A DNA stretch of 64,000 bases from Paenibacillus peoriae (GTDB lineage Bacteria > Bacillota > Bacilli > Paenibacillales > Paenibacillaceae): the NCBI RefSeq assembly GCF_022531965.1, contig NZ_CP092831.1:4713501-4777500 (forward strand), given 5' to 3'. Shown piece after piece: positions 17,527 to 29,371 of the stretch (position 1 is its first letter; every line of letters begins with the position of its first letter). The position numbers and the translations under genes were made by a program. The notes under the pieces were generated by a model. It was not told the origin of the DNA and searched no databases. It saw nothing but the letters and a program-made list of their open reading frames with translations.

Positions 17527-18216
17527 CTATTTTCTTTTTCGCTTCATACTACGAATGGTCGTTTTTGTGGCCTGATCCACCCGATATGATTCCGTGATTT
17601 TTTGCAGAGCTTTATTGAAAGTAAAATCATCCAATGTATTATGATTTAAATACGCCATCGTTGCCTCAGGCAGTTTGATATAACAGATCGATATCGCCCA
17701 TGCTACCGCCATTTGTACATAATAATCCTCACGATGGGTCTGATCTAGCAGAGCAAACACCCGGTTCATATACTGTTCCTCAATATAAAAATTCAGAAGC
17801 ATAACTACACCAAACCGAATTTCATATTCTTTCTTGGAGAGCAAGTAGGGTTGAATAAACTCCCACACCCGTTCTTTATGATGTTTCGTGATCTTCAATC
17901 CAGCACAGAAACTGTCACATACGGACCAATTATCAATTTTAGGAACAAACCTGGCGGTATAACTCAAAACTTCCTCTATATCCGTTTTTACAGAACCAAT
18001 CACCATGCCTTGCAGCATGACTTCTTCGAAGTGTTCACTTTCAGCGGTCTCCAGGTAGAGACGCCAATCTCCTTTGGCAATATCTTGAGCTAGCTTACGC
18101 AGCACCGGCAGACGTACCCCCAGCACATTATTAATCGTCGGAAGCAATGCAGCCGTAAATTTCTGAAAATCCACATCCACATATGACAGTATCTGTTCCC
18201 TTATTGTTTTCTCCAT
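17527..18216 (-). CDS. AlkD-type DNA alkylation repair protein
   Basis: 229 residues from ATG at 18216, with GGGAG 8 nt upstream. HEAT-like helical repeats and conserved blocks GVRLPVLRKLAQDI, IDNWSVCDSFC and MAVAWAISIC fit the AlkD/COG4912 family, which removes N3/N7-alkylated bases. It is the last gene of the Ada-type repair operon, 19 bp after alkA. The C-terminus is very basic (RSMKRKRK). In this family Trp and Asp of the DNWSVCD block contact the lesion. Confidence 0.88.
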   Translation of the reverse strand: MEKTIREQILSYVDVDFQKFTAALLPTINNVLGVRLPVLRKLAQDIAKGDWRLYLETAESEHFEEVMLQGMVIGSVKTDIEEVLSYTARFVPKIDNWSVCDSFCAGLKITKHHKERVWEFIQPYLLSKKEYEIRFGVVMLLNFYIEEQYMNRVFALLDQTHREDYYVQMAVAWAISICYIKLPEATMAYLNHNTLDDFTFNKALQKITESYRVDQATKTTIRSMKRKRK

Positions 18217-18235
18217 CGTTTCCACTCCCTGATTT

Positions 18236-18853
18236 TTAACGAAATGAAATACTCCACAAATAAATAGAGGCCACCGAACCATAAGGCGAATAGACTCGGC
18301 GGTACTCCTCAAATTGCTGCTTGGTCAATGTATCTAGTTGGTACAGCTTCATCATTCCCCGTCGAATAGCCATATCGCCCCAACTGACAACATCTGGACG
18401 CTCCATGCAATTCATCAGCATCATTTCAGCCGTCCAAGGCCCTATCCCTTGCAGCGAGGACAATTTCTGGATCACTTGTGCATCGGAAAGCTCATATAAT
18501 TCCTGTAAATCCAACAAGCCCTGCTCGATCGTTTGGGCTATATTAAGGATACATGTGGCTTTTTTCATGGTGATACCACAGCTTTGAATATCTAAAGCCG
18601 TTTGAACGACTATATTTTGTGGAGTGATCACGCCTAACTTCTCCTGCATCCTTGCCCATATGGTTTGAACCGCCTTGGCCGATATAAGCTGTCCCACAAT
18701 TGCATGAACGAGCGCAGCAAACAGGTCGGGAATGATCACCCGCTCTACCTTGCCCATTTGCGTCATCGCTGCACCAAGTACGGTATCTACGTTTTTTAGA
18801 TAATTGATTTCCTTTTCCCCATAGTCAAAGTTTTTGGTCATTACAGTTTGCAT
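18236..18853 (-). CDS. DNA-3-methyladenine glycosylase (AlkA-like, HhH-GPD)
   Basis: 205 residues, ATG with GGGAG 5 nt upstream. The helix-hairpin-helix LSSLQGIGPWTAEMML (131-146) and the catalytic Asp160 in VVSWGDMAIRRG define the HhH-GPD glycosylase family. It is short compared with E. coli AlkA (282) and lacks its N-terminal domain, like many Firmicute forms. Fourth gene of the alkylation-repair operon; it excises alkylated bases. Confidence 0.92.
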   Translation of the reverse strand: MQTVMTKNFDYGEKEINYLKNVDTVLGAAMTQMGKVERVIIPDLFAALVHAIVGQLISAKAVQTIWARMQEKLGVITPQNIVVQTALDIQSCGITMKKATCILNIAQTIEQGLLDLQELYELSDAQVIQKLSSLQGIGPWTAEMMLMNCMERPDVVSWGDMAIRRGMMKLYQLDTLTKQQFEEYRRVYSPYGSVASIYLWSISFR

Positions 18854-18916
18854 TCGTTCTCCCGTTGCCCCCTTATATGTTTCACTCTTGATTCAATGGC
18901 ATAGACTGCTGTTGCA

Positions 18917-19732
18917 TCAAGGTTCGAATCCTTCTTTGCTCACGTAGAGCTGTTCTTTCGGGAAAACATGGAGAAAACGTTCATAAACCGTCTTATAGGC
19001 AGCAGGATGATACCATTCTTCCAGCCCCAATGACTCGTACAGCGCACCTATTTTTAAGCTACGCGTTCGTCTCCCCCCACTGCCATCTCCCATAAAATAA
19101 TCATCAATACAGACACGGTTGACCAGAGGCAAAAGCTTGTCTGCAAAATGTTCACTGCTTGGAAGCATCGGAGCAATCGTAGCTTGCGTTGGTACACCTG
19201 CCTCCTTTAAGAGATGCAGCGTTTGGAGACGAGCCTGGATGGGAGGAGCTTCCGGGGTAAAATGTTTGCGTATATCTTCTCGATCTGTTTCTACAGTCAT
19301 ACTTACACGAACACGATCCCCCAATCGGAGCAGTAAATCGGTATCCCGCCGTACCAGTGGACTGCGCGTCTGTAAAAAGAGAAAATCTGGTGGCTCATCC
19401 ACCATCACCTCCAGCAGAGACCGGGTCACCTCTTCCTTGTACTCAGCAGGCTGATAAGGATCTGTGCTTGACGACATGAAAATCGTGACTTTACCTTTGG
19501 ATTTGGCTCTACGAAGTTCCTTGCGAAGAATATCTGCCGCCTGATTTTTAATATCAACCCATGTCCCCCACGCTTCCTTCCGAAATGTGGAGACTGGCAA
19601 TTGGCGTACATAGCAATACGAGCAACCAAAGGTACAACCTGTATACGGGTTCAACGAGTGTGTATACCCTGACAAGAAGCCGGTCCCTTTATTCAGAAGT
19701 GTCTTTGGGGATTTGTAATACTCATTTTTCAT
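18917..19732 (-). CDS. SPL-family radical SAM protein
   Basis: 271 residues. The radical SAM motif is C33-x3-C37-x2-C40 (CTFGCSYCY), with SSSTDPYQPAE and other blocks of the spore photoproduct lyase-like/Rv2578c group. Real SplB is longer and carries a Cys near its C-terminus used in catalysis; none is seen there, so thymine-dimer repair is not shown. The start overlaps ogt by 11 nt and has only a weak ribosome site, so translation is probably coupled. Its position among alkylation-repair genes suggests a DNA-repair role. Confidence 0.82.
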   Translation of the reverse strand: MKNEYYKSPKTLLNKGTGFLSGYTHSLNPYTGCTFGCSYCYVRQLPVSTFRKEAWGTWVDIKNQAADILRKELRRAKSKGKVTIFMSSSTDPYQPAEYKEEVTRSLLEVMVDEPPDFLFLQTRSPLVRRDTDLLLRLGDRVRVSMTVETDREDIRKHFTPEAPPIQARLQTLHLLKEAGVPTQATIAPMLPSSEHFADKLLPLVNRVCIDDYFMGDGSGGRRTRSLKIGALYESLGLEEWYHPAAYKTVYERFLHVFPKEQLYVSKEGFEP

Positions 19733-20264
19733 ACTGAACCAACGCCACTCTTTCCTTTTCGAGCTGCAAAAGCTTAACCTTCATGTCCAAACCACCACGA
19801 TATCCGGTCATAGCTCCATTTTTACCAATGACCCGATGACAAGGGACCGTAACCAAAATCGGATTAGCACCGATGGCGGCCCCCACCGCACGAACAGAGG
19901 CTGGTTTTTGAATAGCGTTGGCAATATCTGAATAGGATAGTGTTTCCCCATACGGAATATCACACAACGCATTCCAAACCGCCAGCTGGAATGCAGTCCC
20001 CTGAAAGTCAAAGGGCAATGTAAATTGGGTGCGCTCCCCTTGGAAATATTCAATCAGCTCCTTGGCATAGGGCTGTAAAGCGGCATCCTCTTCAACTAAA
20101 GGGCTACCGGGAAATCGACTTCCTGCCCATGAAAACAATTCCTCTACAGGATGATTGGGCGAGCCCACATAACATAATCCTTCCGATGTAGCTGCAATAT
20201 ATAAATTCCAATCCTCATGTGTCAACAATGACCAATAGATCGTTTTATTTATTTGATGTGCCAT
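19722..20264 (-). CDS. ogt: Methylated-DNA--protein-cysteine methyltransferase
   Basis: 180 residues from ATG at 20264, with TGGAGGT 7 nt upstream. The methyl-acceptor motif PCHRV is at residues 141-145 (Cys142), preceded by the helix-turn-helix block PASVRAVGAAIGANP. It removes methyl groups from O6-methylguanine by suicide transfer to Cys. Second gene of the operon, 16 bp after adaA, as adaB is in B. subtilis. Confidence 0.95.
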   Translation of the reverse strand: MAHQINKTIYWSLLTHEDWNLYIAATSEGLCYVGSPNHPVEELFSWAGSRFPGSPLVEEDAALQPYAKELIEYFQGERTQFTLPFDFQGTAFQLAVWNALCDIPYGETLSYSDIANAIQKPASVRAVGAAIGANPILVTVPCHRVIGKNGAMTGYRGGLDMKVKLLQLEKERVALVQYEK

Positions 20265-20280
20265 GCTGTGTACCTCCATT

Positions 20281-20850
20281 TTATGTTGCTTTCGATTTGA
20301 GTTGGCGATATTGCAATGGGGTGTAGCCTGTATTCTTTTTAAATAACGTAATAAAGTAAGGTGCATTGGACAGACCTACGTTCTCCCCCACTTCCGCAAC
20401 AGATATATCTGAGCAGATAAGCAGCTCCTTCGCTTGTTCCAACCTGGTCTGCTGTATATATTCCATCGGGGTTAGATGCATGACCCGCTTGAAGGTACGA
20501 TGTAAATGATACGGACTTCCATGACTTATCTCAGCTAGGATGTGCAATGTTAAGTCCTTCATATAGTTAGAATTCACGTATTCTGTAACCCGTGCGATCC
20601 ATTCATGATCAGGCAATCGTTGTCCTGTCGGTTTACACCTTTTGCATGGACGGAAATGCTCAGCCAATGCCTGTTCCGCTGTTTTAAATATACGGATGTT
20701 CTCTCTTTTGGGAGGTCGGGATTTGCAGGAGGGGCGACAAAATATTCCCGTTGTCTTCACGGCGTACAAAAATATCCCGTCATAAGACTTGTCGTTTTCT
20801 ACGATAGCTCTCCACTTGTCGTCAGTTATGGATAAATCGGATGTACTCAT
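20281..20850 (-). CDS. adaA: AdaA-type methyl-sensing transcriptional activator
   Basis: 189 residues, ATG with AGAGAGGTGA upstream. The N-terminal Ada zinc site has Cys at 38, 42, 69 and 72, the same numbering as E. coli Ada, where Cys38 accepts methyl from phosphotriesters. The C-terminal half (90-185) is an AraC-type double HTH (SPYHLHRTFKRVMHLTPMEYIQQ). There is no O6-methylguanine domain; that function is the next gene. It heads and presumably switches on the five-gene repair operon. Confidence 0.94.
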   Translation of the reverse strand: MSTSDLSITDDKWRAIVENDKSYDGIFLYAVKTTGIFCRPSCKSRPPKRENIRIFKTAEQALAEHFRPCKRCKPTGQRLPDHEWIARVTEYVNSNYMKDLTLHILAEISHGSPYHLHRTFKRVMHLTPMEYIQQTRLEQAKELLICSDISVAEVGENVGLSNAPYFITLFKKNTGYTPLQYRQLKSKAT

Positions 20851-20982
20851 TCAAATCACCTCTCTGATGCAAATGTGACCTCCCACATATCTATGGCAGG
20901 ATTATTCAAAATCCCTCTGTCTAAATTATAAACTAAATAGTGAACATATGTACCCTTCTTGGAATGTAAAGGCAAGATAACG

Positions 20983-21014
20983 AAAAAAAGATGACTCCCC
21001 GCGGAGCCACCTTT
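20983..21014 (-). terminator. Terminator of the AGCS symporter gene
   Basis: An 11-bp stem with G-T wobbles (AAGGTGGCTCC / GGAGTCATCTT) is followed by seven T on the minus strand. Confidence 0.8.
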
Positions 21015-21034
21015 GATCTTACTTCTCTATCTTA

Positions 21035-22534
21035 TTAGGCTTGAAGCTTGCTTGGTTTAGCGGTGATCGTCAACTCATCTGAAGGAGGCTGATATTCCTT
21101 TGACCAGTAATCGGCATTTGAAATCCCTGCCTTCTTCGGATCAAATACCGGGTCTATCCCTTGCCTCCGTTGCCGTTCGTAATCCTTAAGCACCAGAAGC
21201 GCAGGCTTGGCCAGGAGGATCATAGCAATCAGATTCACCCACATCATAATACCGACCCCCACATCCCCCAGTGTCCACGCCAACGCAGATTCCTTGACAA
21301 CCGTTCCATAGAATGTCGAACCCAGAATAACCAGCTTTAACAGGAACATAGGCCATTTGGCTTTACGATCGGCAATCAGGTAGGCCATATTCGTTTCAGC
21401 GATATAATAATAGGCGATAATGGTGGTAAAGGCGAAAAAGAACAATGTAATGGACAAAAGACTCGACCCAAAACCCGGAAATACCGATTCGATGGCAGAT
21501 TGTGTATATTGAGTTCCTTCTTCAACACCCGGAAGATGCTGCACAATATAGCCCCCACCTGGTCCCTTCACATTGTACATCCCTGTAAACAAGACCATGA
21601 AAGCCGTAGACGTACAGACTAAAAAGGTATCTACATATACAGAAAATGCTTGAACCAGTCCTTGCTTTGCCGGATGAGACACTTCTGCGGCGGCGGCTGG
21701 ATGGGCACCAGAGCCTTGTCCTGCTTCATTCGAATAAATGCCTCGTTTTACCCCCCAGGCAATGGCTGTCCCTGCTATACCACCGAACACTGAATCGATA
21801 CCGAAGGCACTGCGAAAAATAAGGGCAAATACATCGGGAAGCGCAGTAATGTTCGTCATCATAATATAGAAAGAGACAAGGATGTAGCCAAGTGCCATAA
21901 AGGGTATGACTACCTGTGCCACATTGGCAATTCTTTTTACACCACCAAATATGATAAGCGCCAGCAACACCACAACTACTATCCCGGAAACCTTCATATC
22001 CATACCAAACGAACTATGAAAAGCTACCGCAATCGAATTCGATTGAGTTCCCGGCAACAGTAAACACATAGCGACCAACGCTACAACTGCGAAAATAACC
22101 GCAAACCATTTTAAGCCTGTCCCTTTTTCAATATAAAAGGCCGGGCCGCCTCGATACTGACCATCACGCTTTACCTTATAGATCTGAGCCAGTGTAGATT
22201 CAACAAACGCAGTGGCCGATCCGATAAAAGCCATGACCCACATCCAAAATATTGCCCCGGGTCCTCCCATACCGACTGCCAGTGCAATCCCCGCAATATT
22301 CCCCGTTCCTACACGTCCTGATAACGCCATCGTAAAGGCCTGAAATGAGGATACACCTGCCTCAGAACTTTTCCCTTTAAAGACAAGGCGAATCATCTCT
22401 TTGAAATGTCTGATTTGCAGAAATCGAGTCATAATTGAAAATAATAGCCCCACGCTCAAACAGACATATACCACAGGATTGCTCCAAATGACGCCATTTA
22501 CTGCCTCTGCCCACTTCTCTAACATTCCTTGCAT
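21035..22534 (-). CDS. Sodium:alanine/glycine symporter (AGCS family)
   Basis: About 499 residues from ATG at 22534 (AGGGGGAA just upstream). ATGs at 22588, 22549 and 22525 are alternatives. The 22588 start lies only about 5 nt after the predicted transcription start and lacks a ribosome site. AGCS signatures are ALSGRVGTGNIAGIALAVGMGGPGAIFWMW and YSNEAGQGSGAHPAAAAEV, with about ten membrane helices. It imports Ala or Gly with Na+. Monocistronic, between a consensus promoter and a strong terminator. Confidence 0.9.
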   Translation of the reverse strand: MQGMLEKWAEAVNGVIWSNPVVYVCLSVGLLFSIMTRFLQIRHFKEMIRLVFKGKSSEAGVSSFQAFTMALSGRVGTGNIAGIALAVGMGGPGAIFWMWVMAFIGSATAFVESTLAQIYKVKRDGQYRGGPAFYIEKGTGLKWFAVIFAVVALVAMCLLLPGTQSNSIAVAFHSSFGMDMKVSGIVVVVLLALIIFGGVKRIANVAQVVIPFMALGYILVSFYIMMTNITALPDVFALIFRSAFGIDSVFGGIAGTAIAWGVKRGIYSNEAGQGSGAHPAAAAEVSHPAKQGLVQAFSVYVDTFLVCTSTAFMVLFTGMYNVKGPGGGYIVQHLPGVEEGTQYTQSAIESVFPGFGSSLLSITLFFFAFTTIIAYYYIAETNMAYLIADRKAKWPMFLLKLVILGSTFYGTVVKESALAWTLGDVGVGIMMWVNLIAMILLAKPALLVLKDYERQRRQGIDPVFDPKKAGISNADYWSKEYQPPSDELTITAKPSKLQA

Positions 22535-22599
22535 TTCCCCCTGATCCATCAATTCATATTCAGTTAATGTTTTCAGAAAATTTTTCATATTTACAAGAA

Positions 22600-22628
22600 A
22601 TTATAGAATAGTTTTTACAACCGTACAA
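22600..22628 (-). promoter_or_regulatory. Sigma-A promoter of the AGCS symporter
   Basis: TTGTAC (22628-22623), 17 bp and TATAAT (22605-22600) on the minus strand. Confidence 0.6.
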
Positions 22629-22689
22629 GCTAATTTAATTGACATATTGTCAATTACAAATCGACTTATCTGCTACCTGAAAGGACGAC

Positions 22690-22731
22690 AAAAAAGCTCT
22701 GATGATCCGGGAATATGGATCATCAGAGCCT
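22690..22731 (-). terminator. Terminator of the beta-glucoside operon
   Basis: A 13-bp perfect stem GCTCTGATGATCC / GGATCATCAGAGC is followed by TTTTTT on the minus strand. Confidence 0.92.
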
Positions 22732-22745
22732 TGTCCTTAAGACAT

Positions 22746-24653
<1,908 letters not shown>

Positions 24654-24683
24654 CTAAGGGGCTTTTTACCATATTTAGGCACA

Positions 24684-24748
24684 CAAAAAACCTAAGCCTT
24701 GAAAAATGGTGGGCACTTGAGTCCCGCAATTTTTCATGACTTAGGTTT
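24684..24748 (-). terminator. LicT-controlled terminator before bglP
   Basis: A long stem pairs AAACCTAAGTCATGAAAAAT with ATTTTTCAAGGCTTAGGTTT and is followed by a T run. Its 5' arm overlaps the RAT. Confidence 0.85.
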
Positions 24749-24772
24749 TGCCTGCATAACCAGTAACAATCC
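24743..24772 (-). promoter_or_regulatory. Ribonucleic antiterminator (RAT) before bglP
   Basis: The minus strand reads GGATTGTTACTGGTTATGCAGGCAAAACCT in two halves, matching the LicT/BglG target GGATTGTTACTG...GCAGGCAAAACCT. Protein binding would block the overlapping terminator. Confidence 0.88.
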
Positions 24773-24886
24773 CAGTTAAAACTTATTAAATTCCTGTTAC
24801 TCACATAATACATTTAATCTACCATATTTGTCAACAAAAACATTTTAATATATATTTTCGATTCTTTTTTACTAAAAAAGTTCAAC

Positions 24887-25717
24887 TTATCTGTTCACCA
24901 CTCGTTCAATATGCACAGTCAAATACAGCTTTTCTTCGTTCGTCAATTCGTGATTGTATTCTTTTTTTACAAAGGTTCCGATTTTCTCAGTACAAGCGGC
25001 TGCTTCCTTGTGCTTTTCCTTAATCATGTCATACAAATGGTCATAGTTATTTTCATAGTGATTTCCCTTAAATACGCGCTGGGCGAAAAATTTCAGATGC
25101 GTAATAAAGCGGAAATAACTCAAAGAATCCTCGTCAAAATCAACCTTAAAATGGTACTTTGCGATATTGATAATTTGCTGGATAAACTTCGTGATACTCA
25201 TGGTTGTAATGACTTCCTCGTTCATTTCAGCATTTACGATGTGAAGGGCAATATAAGCTGCTTCATCCACAGGCAGTTCAATATCAAGCTTTTGTTTGAT
25301 TTGTTCCAGCGTTTTCAGACCTATCGCAAATTCTTCTTTGTATAGCTGCTTGATTTCCCACAACAACGCGTTTTTGATTTCCAATCCTTCCCGGTATCTT
25401 TCAACAGCGAAATTGATATGATCGGTCAGCGAAACATAAATATTTTCGTTCAGCTTTCTATTCAGATTATGCTTGGCGTCATTTATGACTTCCTCTACAA
25501 TCATGATCAAATCAAGCGGTACCTCACGTAACAGCATTTTAAAGTTATCGGACGTCTGTTTGTTTTTCAGAGCAAATACCTTCTGAATTCTGGTTTCGTC
25601 TACTTTGTCTCCAGGCTTTTTCTTAAAAGCAATCCCCCGACCCATCACCACGAGTTCGGTACCGTCCGTCTGGTAGACGCTGATTACATTGTTGTTAATG
25701 ACCTTTGCTATGTTCAT
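24887..25717 (-). CDS. licT: LicT/BglG-family transcriptional antiterminator
   Basis: 276 residues from ATG at 25717, with GGGGGAT 6 nt upstream. RNA-binding CAT domain is residues 1-55 (NIAKVINNNVISVYQ, MGRGIAFKKKPGD). Two PTS regulation domains follow, with conserved His in DHINFAVER, ALHIVNAE and LTVHIERV. In the family, phosphorylation by BglP and HPr sets activity. The gene lies between bglA and bglP and has a RAT in its own leader, so it can autoregulate. Confidence 0.94.
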   Translation of the reverse strand: MNIAKVINNNVISVYQTDGTELVVMGRGIAFKKKPGDKVDETRIQKVFALKNKQTSDNFKMLLREVPLDLIMIVEEVINDAKHNLNRKLNENIYVSLTDHINFAVERYREGLEIKNALLWEIKQLYKEEFAIGLKTLEQIKQKLDIELPVDEAAYIALHIVNAEMNEEVITTMSITKFIQQIINIAKYHFKVDFDEDSLSYFRFITHLKFFAQRVFKGNHYENNYDHLYDMIKEKHKEAAACTEKIGTFVKKEYNHELTNEEKLYLTVHIERVVNR

Positions 25718-25781
25718 CTTGATCCCCCGTTCCATATGCCAGCAAGAGCCACACTTGCTCCATCCTCTTTATTGTAAACAG

Positions 25782-25845
25782 AAAAAAACCGAAGCACGCC
25801 AAATAAACAAGACTGTAACATCTTCTTATTTGTGGCTTAGGTTTT
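25782..25845 (-). terminator. LicT-controlled terminator before licT
   Basis: A stem pairs AAACCTAAGCCACAAATAA with TTATTTGGCGTGCTTCGGTTT and is followed by TTTTTT on the minus strand. It overlaps the RAT. Confidence 0.82.
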
Positions 25846-25867
25846 GCCTGCTACGCAGTAACAATCC
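25839..25867 (-). promoter_or_regulatory. RAT element before licT
   Basis: The minus strand reads GGATTGTTACTGCGTAGCAG then GCAAAACCT, a near-consensus LicT target. Confidence 0.9.
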
Positions 25868-25993
25868 TAAAAATGATGGAATTGCGTCAAGTATAGCCCG
25901 AAGAGGAACGATTGTCAACGCTTTCAATGAAGAAACGAAGATCGGAAATCCCCGTGGGCCCGGGATGTCCGATCCTATTTACTTGTGGTACGA

Positions 25994-27574
<1,581 letters not shown>

Positions 27575-27593
27575 TTATACGTATTTGATTGAA

Positions 27594-27622
27594 ACTCTAA
27601 CAAAGATTTGGGAACCTGTCAA
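27594..27622 (-). promoter_or_regulatory. Sigma-A promoter of the bgl operon
   Basis: TTGACA (27622-27617), 17 bp and TAGAGT (27599-27594) on the minus strand, just upstream of the first RAT. Confidence 0.6.
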
Positions 27623-27709
27623 ATTCATTTGATAAATAACACGCAGCCCCTGTGGGTTATATCATACAACAGCATTAATACAAATGCCTATTGGGTAATG
27701 AATTGAACC

Positions 27710-27814
27710 ATGAAGGAAACCCCAGATAAACGACTTTACGAAAGATACCTGGCTGTTCGTCTTTGTCTGGAAGGGCACGTGTTTTCGAAGATCGCTGATC
27801 TACTCAGTCGCTAA
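27710..27814 (+). pseudogene. IS630-family transposase, N-terminal fragment
   Basis: A 34-codon frame encodes the N-terminal HTH of IS630-type transposases (KRLYERYLAVRLCLEGH, then KIADLLSR) and stops at the point where full proteins continue. It has no partner downstream in the same orientation. A C-terminal piece of the same family lies at 28185 on the other strand, so the locus has been rearranged. Confidence 0.6.
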
Positions 27815-28104
27815 TTTAAAATATTTTGTTGCAAGAAATTTAGGAAATCCCTTTGCATAGAGCCAAGAGGAATAATTTTTTTGATTATCTTGAACCTCCA
27901 ATGCTGTCCTTTACTGTTAAATGACCATATTGCAGAAGACAGATATATGGAATGATATTTTTGTTCTTGTAAATCTGCTACTTCAAATTCAACTTTCTGT
28001 ACTATTTTAGTGGAAAATAGATTGAGGAAAAGGATAATAATTTTATCATTATTTAGGAGTAATATAGCTCGACTTGTCCAAGCCGAAAGGCTTTGAGGAG
28101 TTTG
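27811..28104 (-). pseudogene. Open frame without start, PH-like C-terminal fragment
   Basis: 98 codons are open on the minus strand and end in TAG at 27811, but no start codon with a ribosome site is visible. The text looks like protein (QSLSAWTSRAILLLNND, then QHWRFKIIKKIIPLGSMQRD and FLNFLQQN) and recalls the C-terminal strand and helix of bacterial PH-like domains. I read it as the remains of a gene that lost its 5' end. The family call is tentative. Confidence 0.4.
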
Positions 28105-28184
28105 TTAATGAATATCATAATCAAATACCTTTCTATTTGGATGTTCAAATGAAATAACATTTCAAAGAGTATTTTCCAAAATAT

Positions 28185-28373
28185 TTAAAACTCAAATTGT
28201 TTCCAGTTGTTAATCCGTTTCATAAACTGGCCGACATGAAGCTTAATCTTATAAAACCTCTAAAAAAACACGTTATTCGCCACATTGGATTTAAGCCACA
28301 GCCATAGCCCCTCTACTGGATTTAGGTTGGGACTATAGGGCGGAAGAAAGACCAGGTGCAGGCGTAGATGTTC
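28185..28373 (-). pseudogene. IS630-family transposase, C-terminal fragment
   Basis: The minus-strand frame reads LRLHLVFLPPYSPNLNPVEG then LWLWLKSNVANNVFF, the signature DDE end of IS630 transposases, then an in-frame TAG and RFYKIKLHVGQFMKRINNW to a final stop. The upstream frame is closed at once. A dead fragment. Confidence 0.7.
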
Positions 28374-28400
28374 CTATCTCATTTGACAATATAATTAGTC

Positions 28401-28772
28401 TCATTTAATGTTAAGAACCACATCTGGTGCCTCTTTTATCTGATATAACAAAGGAGGATAACCATTTCGAAATACCAGAACATCAGGCACATGTAACCAA
28501 AATTTTTTCTCTAATTTTTTTGTTTTATATGGGATGGGGACTTCAACGGGTTGAACATAGTAATATAATGTTGAAACATCCATCTCTAGAAAATAATAAA
28601 ATAAACACTCATTCAATGAGTGGTACTCGACAGTACGCTTCATCTTTCTACTGTGAAAACTTCCGATGATGTGAGGCCTTTGCCAGCTGATTTTATTATC
28701 TACTCTCCGTTTTGGTGAGAATTCTTGGTCTTCTTGTAGCCAGTTTTTATTATTCTACATTAAAGATTCCAT
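28401..28772 (-). pseudogene. TnsA-like transposon endonuclease, disrupted
   Basis: Start ATG at 28772 has a strong GGGAGG site, but codon 6 is TAG (28757-28755). The same frame then stays open to 28401. The encoded text fits the TnsA N-terminal nuclease: WQRPHIIGSFHSRKMKRTVE, YHSLNECLFYYFLEMD, VQPVEV, then HVPDVLVFRNG and LLYQIKE, which supply the Glu, Asp and QxK expected of this fold. At about 123 codons it lacks the C-terminal domain. It is probably a relic of a Tn7-like element. No TnsB or TnsC is seen. Confidence 0.55.
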
Positions 28773-28832
28773 GTAGAAAACCTCCCTTCCTGGTAATCAA
28801 TATTACCAACCTCCAAAGTGTAAATAACTCGG

Positions 28833-28985
28833 CTATAATGCAATGCTAAGTTTGACTTCTGGCCCACAGTCCGTTATCAGATATGGTTGCTCGACAAGAA
28901 ACACCGTGCTGAAAATGCGGTTTTCCTCTTTAGGAATATATCCCCTTCTCCTTTCGGGTAACAAATTAATTAGCTGATCTAGTTT
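28833..28985 (-). other. Unassigned open stretch in decayed DNA (28773-29232)
   Basis: About 50 codons are open on the minus strand (LDQLINLLPERRRGYIPKEE, then RIFSTVFLVEQPYLITDCG), without start or ribosome site. It looks coding but I cannot name it. The rest of 28773-29232 shows only a terminator. Confidence 0.3.
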
Positions 28986-29032
28986 TTATCTTTTCATAAA
29001 TAAAATTATGAATAGAGATTTTCACATGTAAC

Positions 29033-29071
29033 CTCTAAAAAAACGACACTACATATTTTCTGCAGCGTCGT
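29033..29071 (-). terminator. Terminator downstream of the crotonase/amidohydrolase unit
   Basis: The 10-bp stem ACGACGCTGC / GTAGTGTCGT (with wobbles) is followed by seven T on the minus strand. Confidence 0.72.
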
Positions 29072-29232
29072 CTCGTTAGTGTTATTTTTAATTGTTGTTT
29101 CAAAGTGTCTTATGGCAGTTATTAACCACATATAGCTTGAATTAAACACGTCCTCAGAATATCTAAAGTAATTTAACGATACGGATTCAATTCAGACAAT
29201 AATCTTTCTTATCTTTTAATAATTCATGCCTT

Positions 29233-29367
29233 TTATTTTCTTATAGAGCACAGTGTAAATGTATCCGGTAGATATATTTTTAGCTTCGCGGTATTATCAA
29301 TTTCTGTCATGAAGAACAAGTCCTTGTACTTCTCCGAGTATTCTTCGAATCGTGTAGGTCCCGCCAT
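29233..29367 (-). pseudogene. Partial duplicate of the 6-oxocamphor-hydrolase-like gene (N-terminus only)
   Basis: A 44-codon frame starts 4 nt after the stop of the gene at 29372. Its first 20 residues (MAGPTRFEEYSEKYKDLFFM) closely match residues 6-25 of that protein (MIGPTKFEEYSEKYKEFLLM), then unrelated sequence follows to a stop. There is no ribosome site. Best read as the start of a tandem paralogue whose remainder was deleted. Confidence 0.65.
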
Positions 29368-29371
29368 AGCT

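Noticed and set aside
20290..20850. AdaA as a full Ada protein with methyltransferase domain
   Set aside because: The frame stops after the AraC domain; the O6-methylguanine activity is the separate ogt gene.
28060..28152. Plus-strand frame ending EEFVNEYHNQIPFYLDVQMK as a gene fragment
   Set aside because: Only about 30 codons, preceded by a stop, and opposite a longer protein-like frame; no family recognised.
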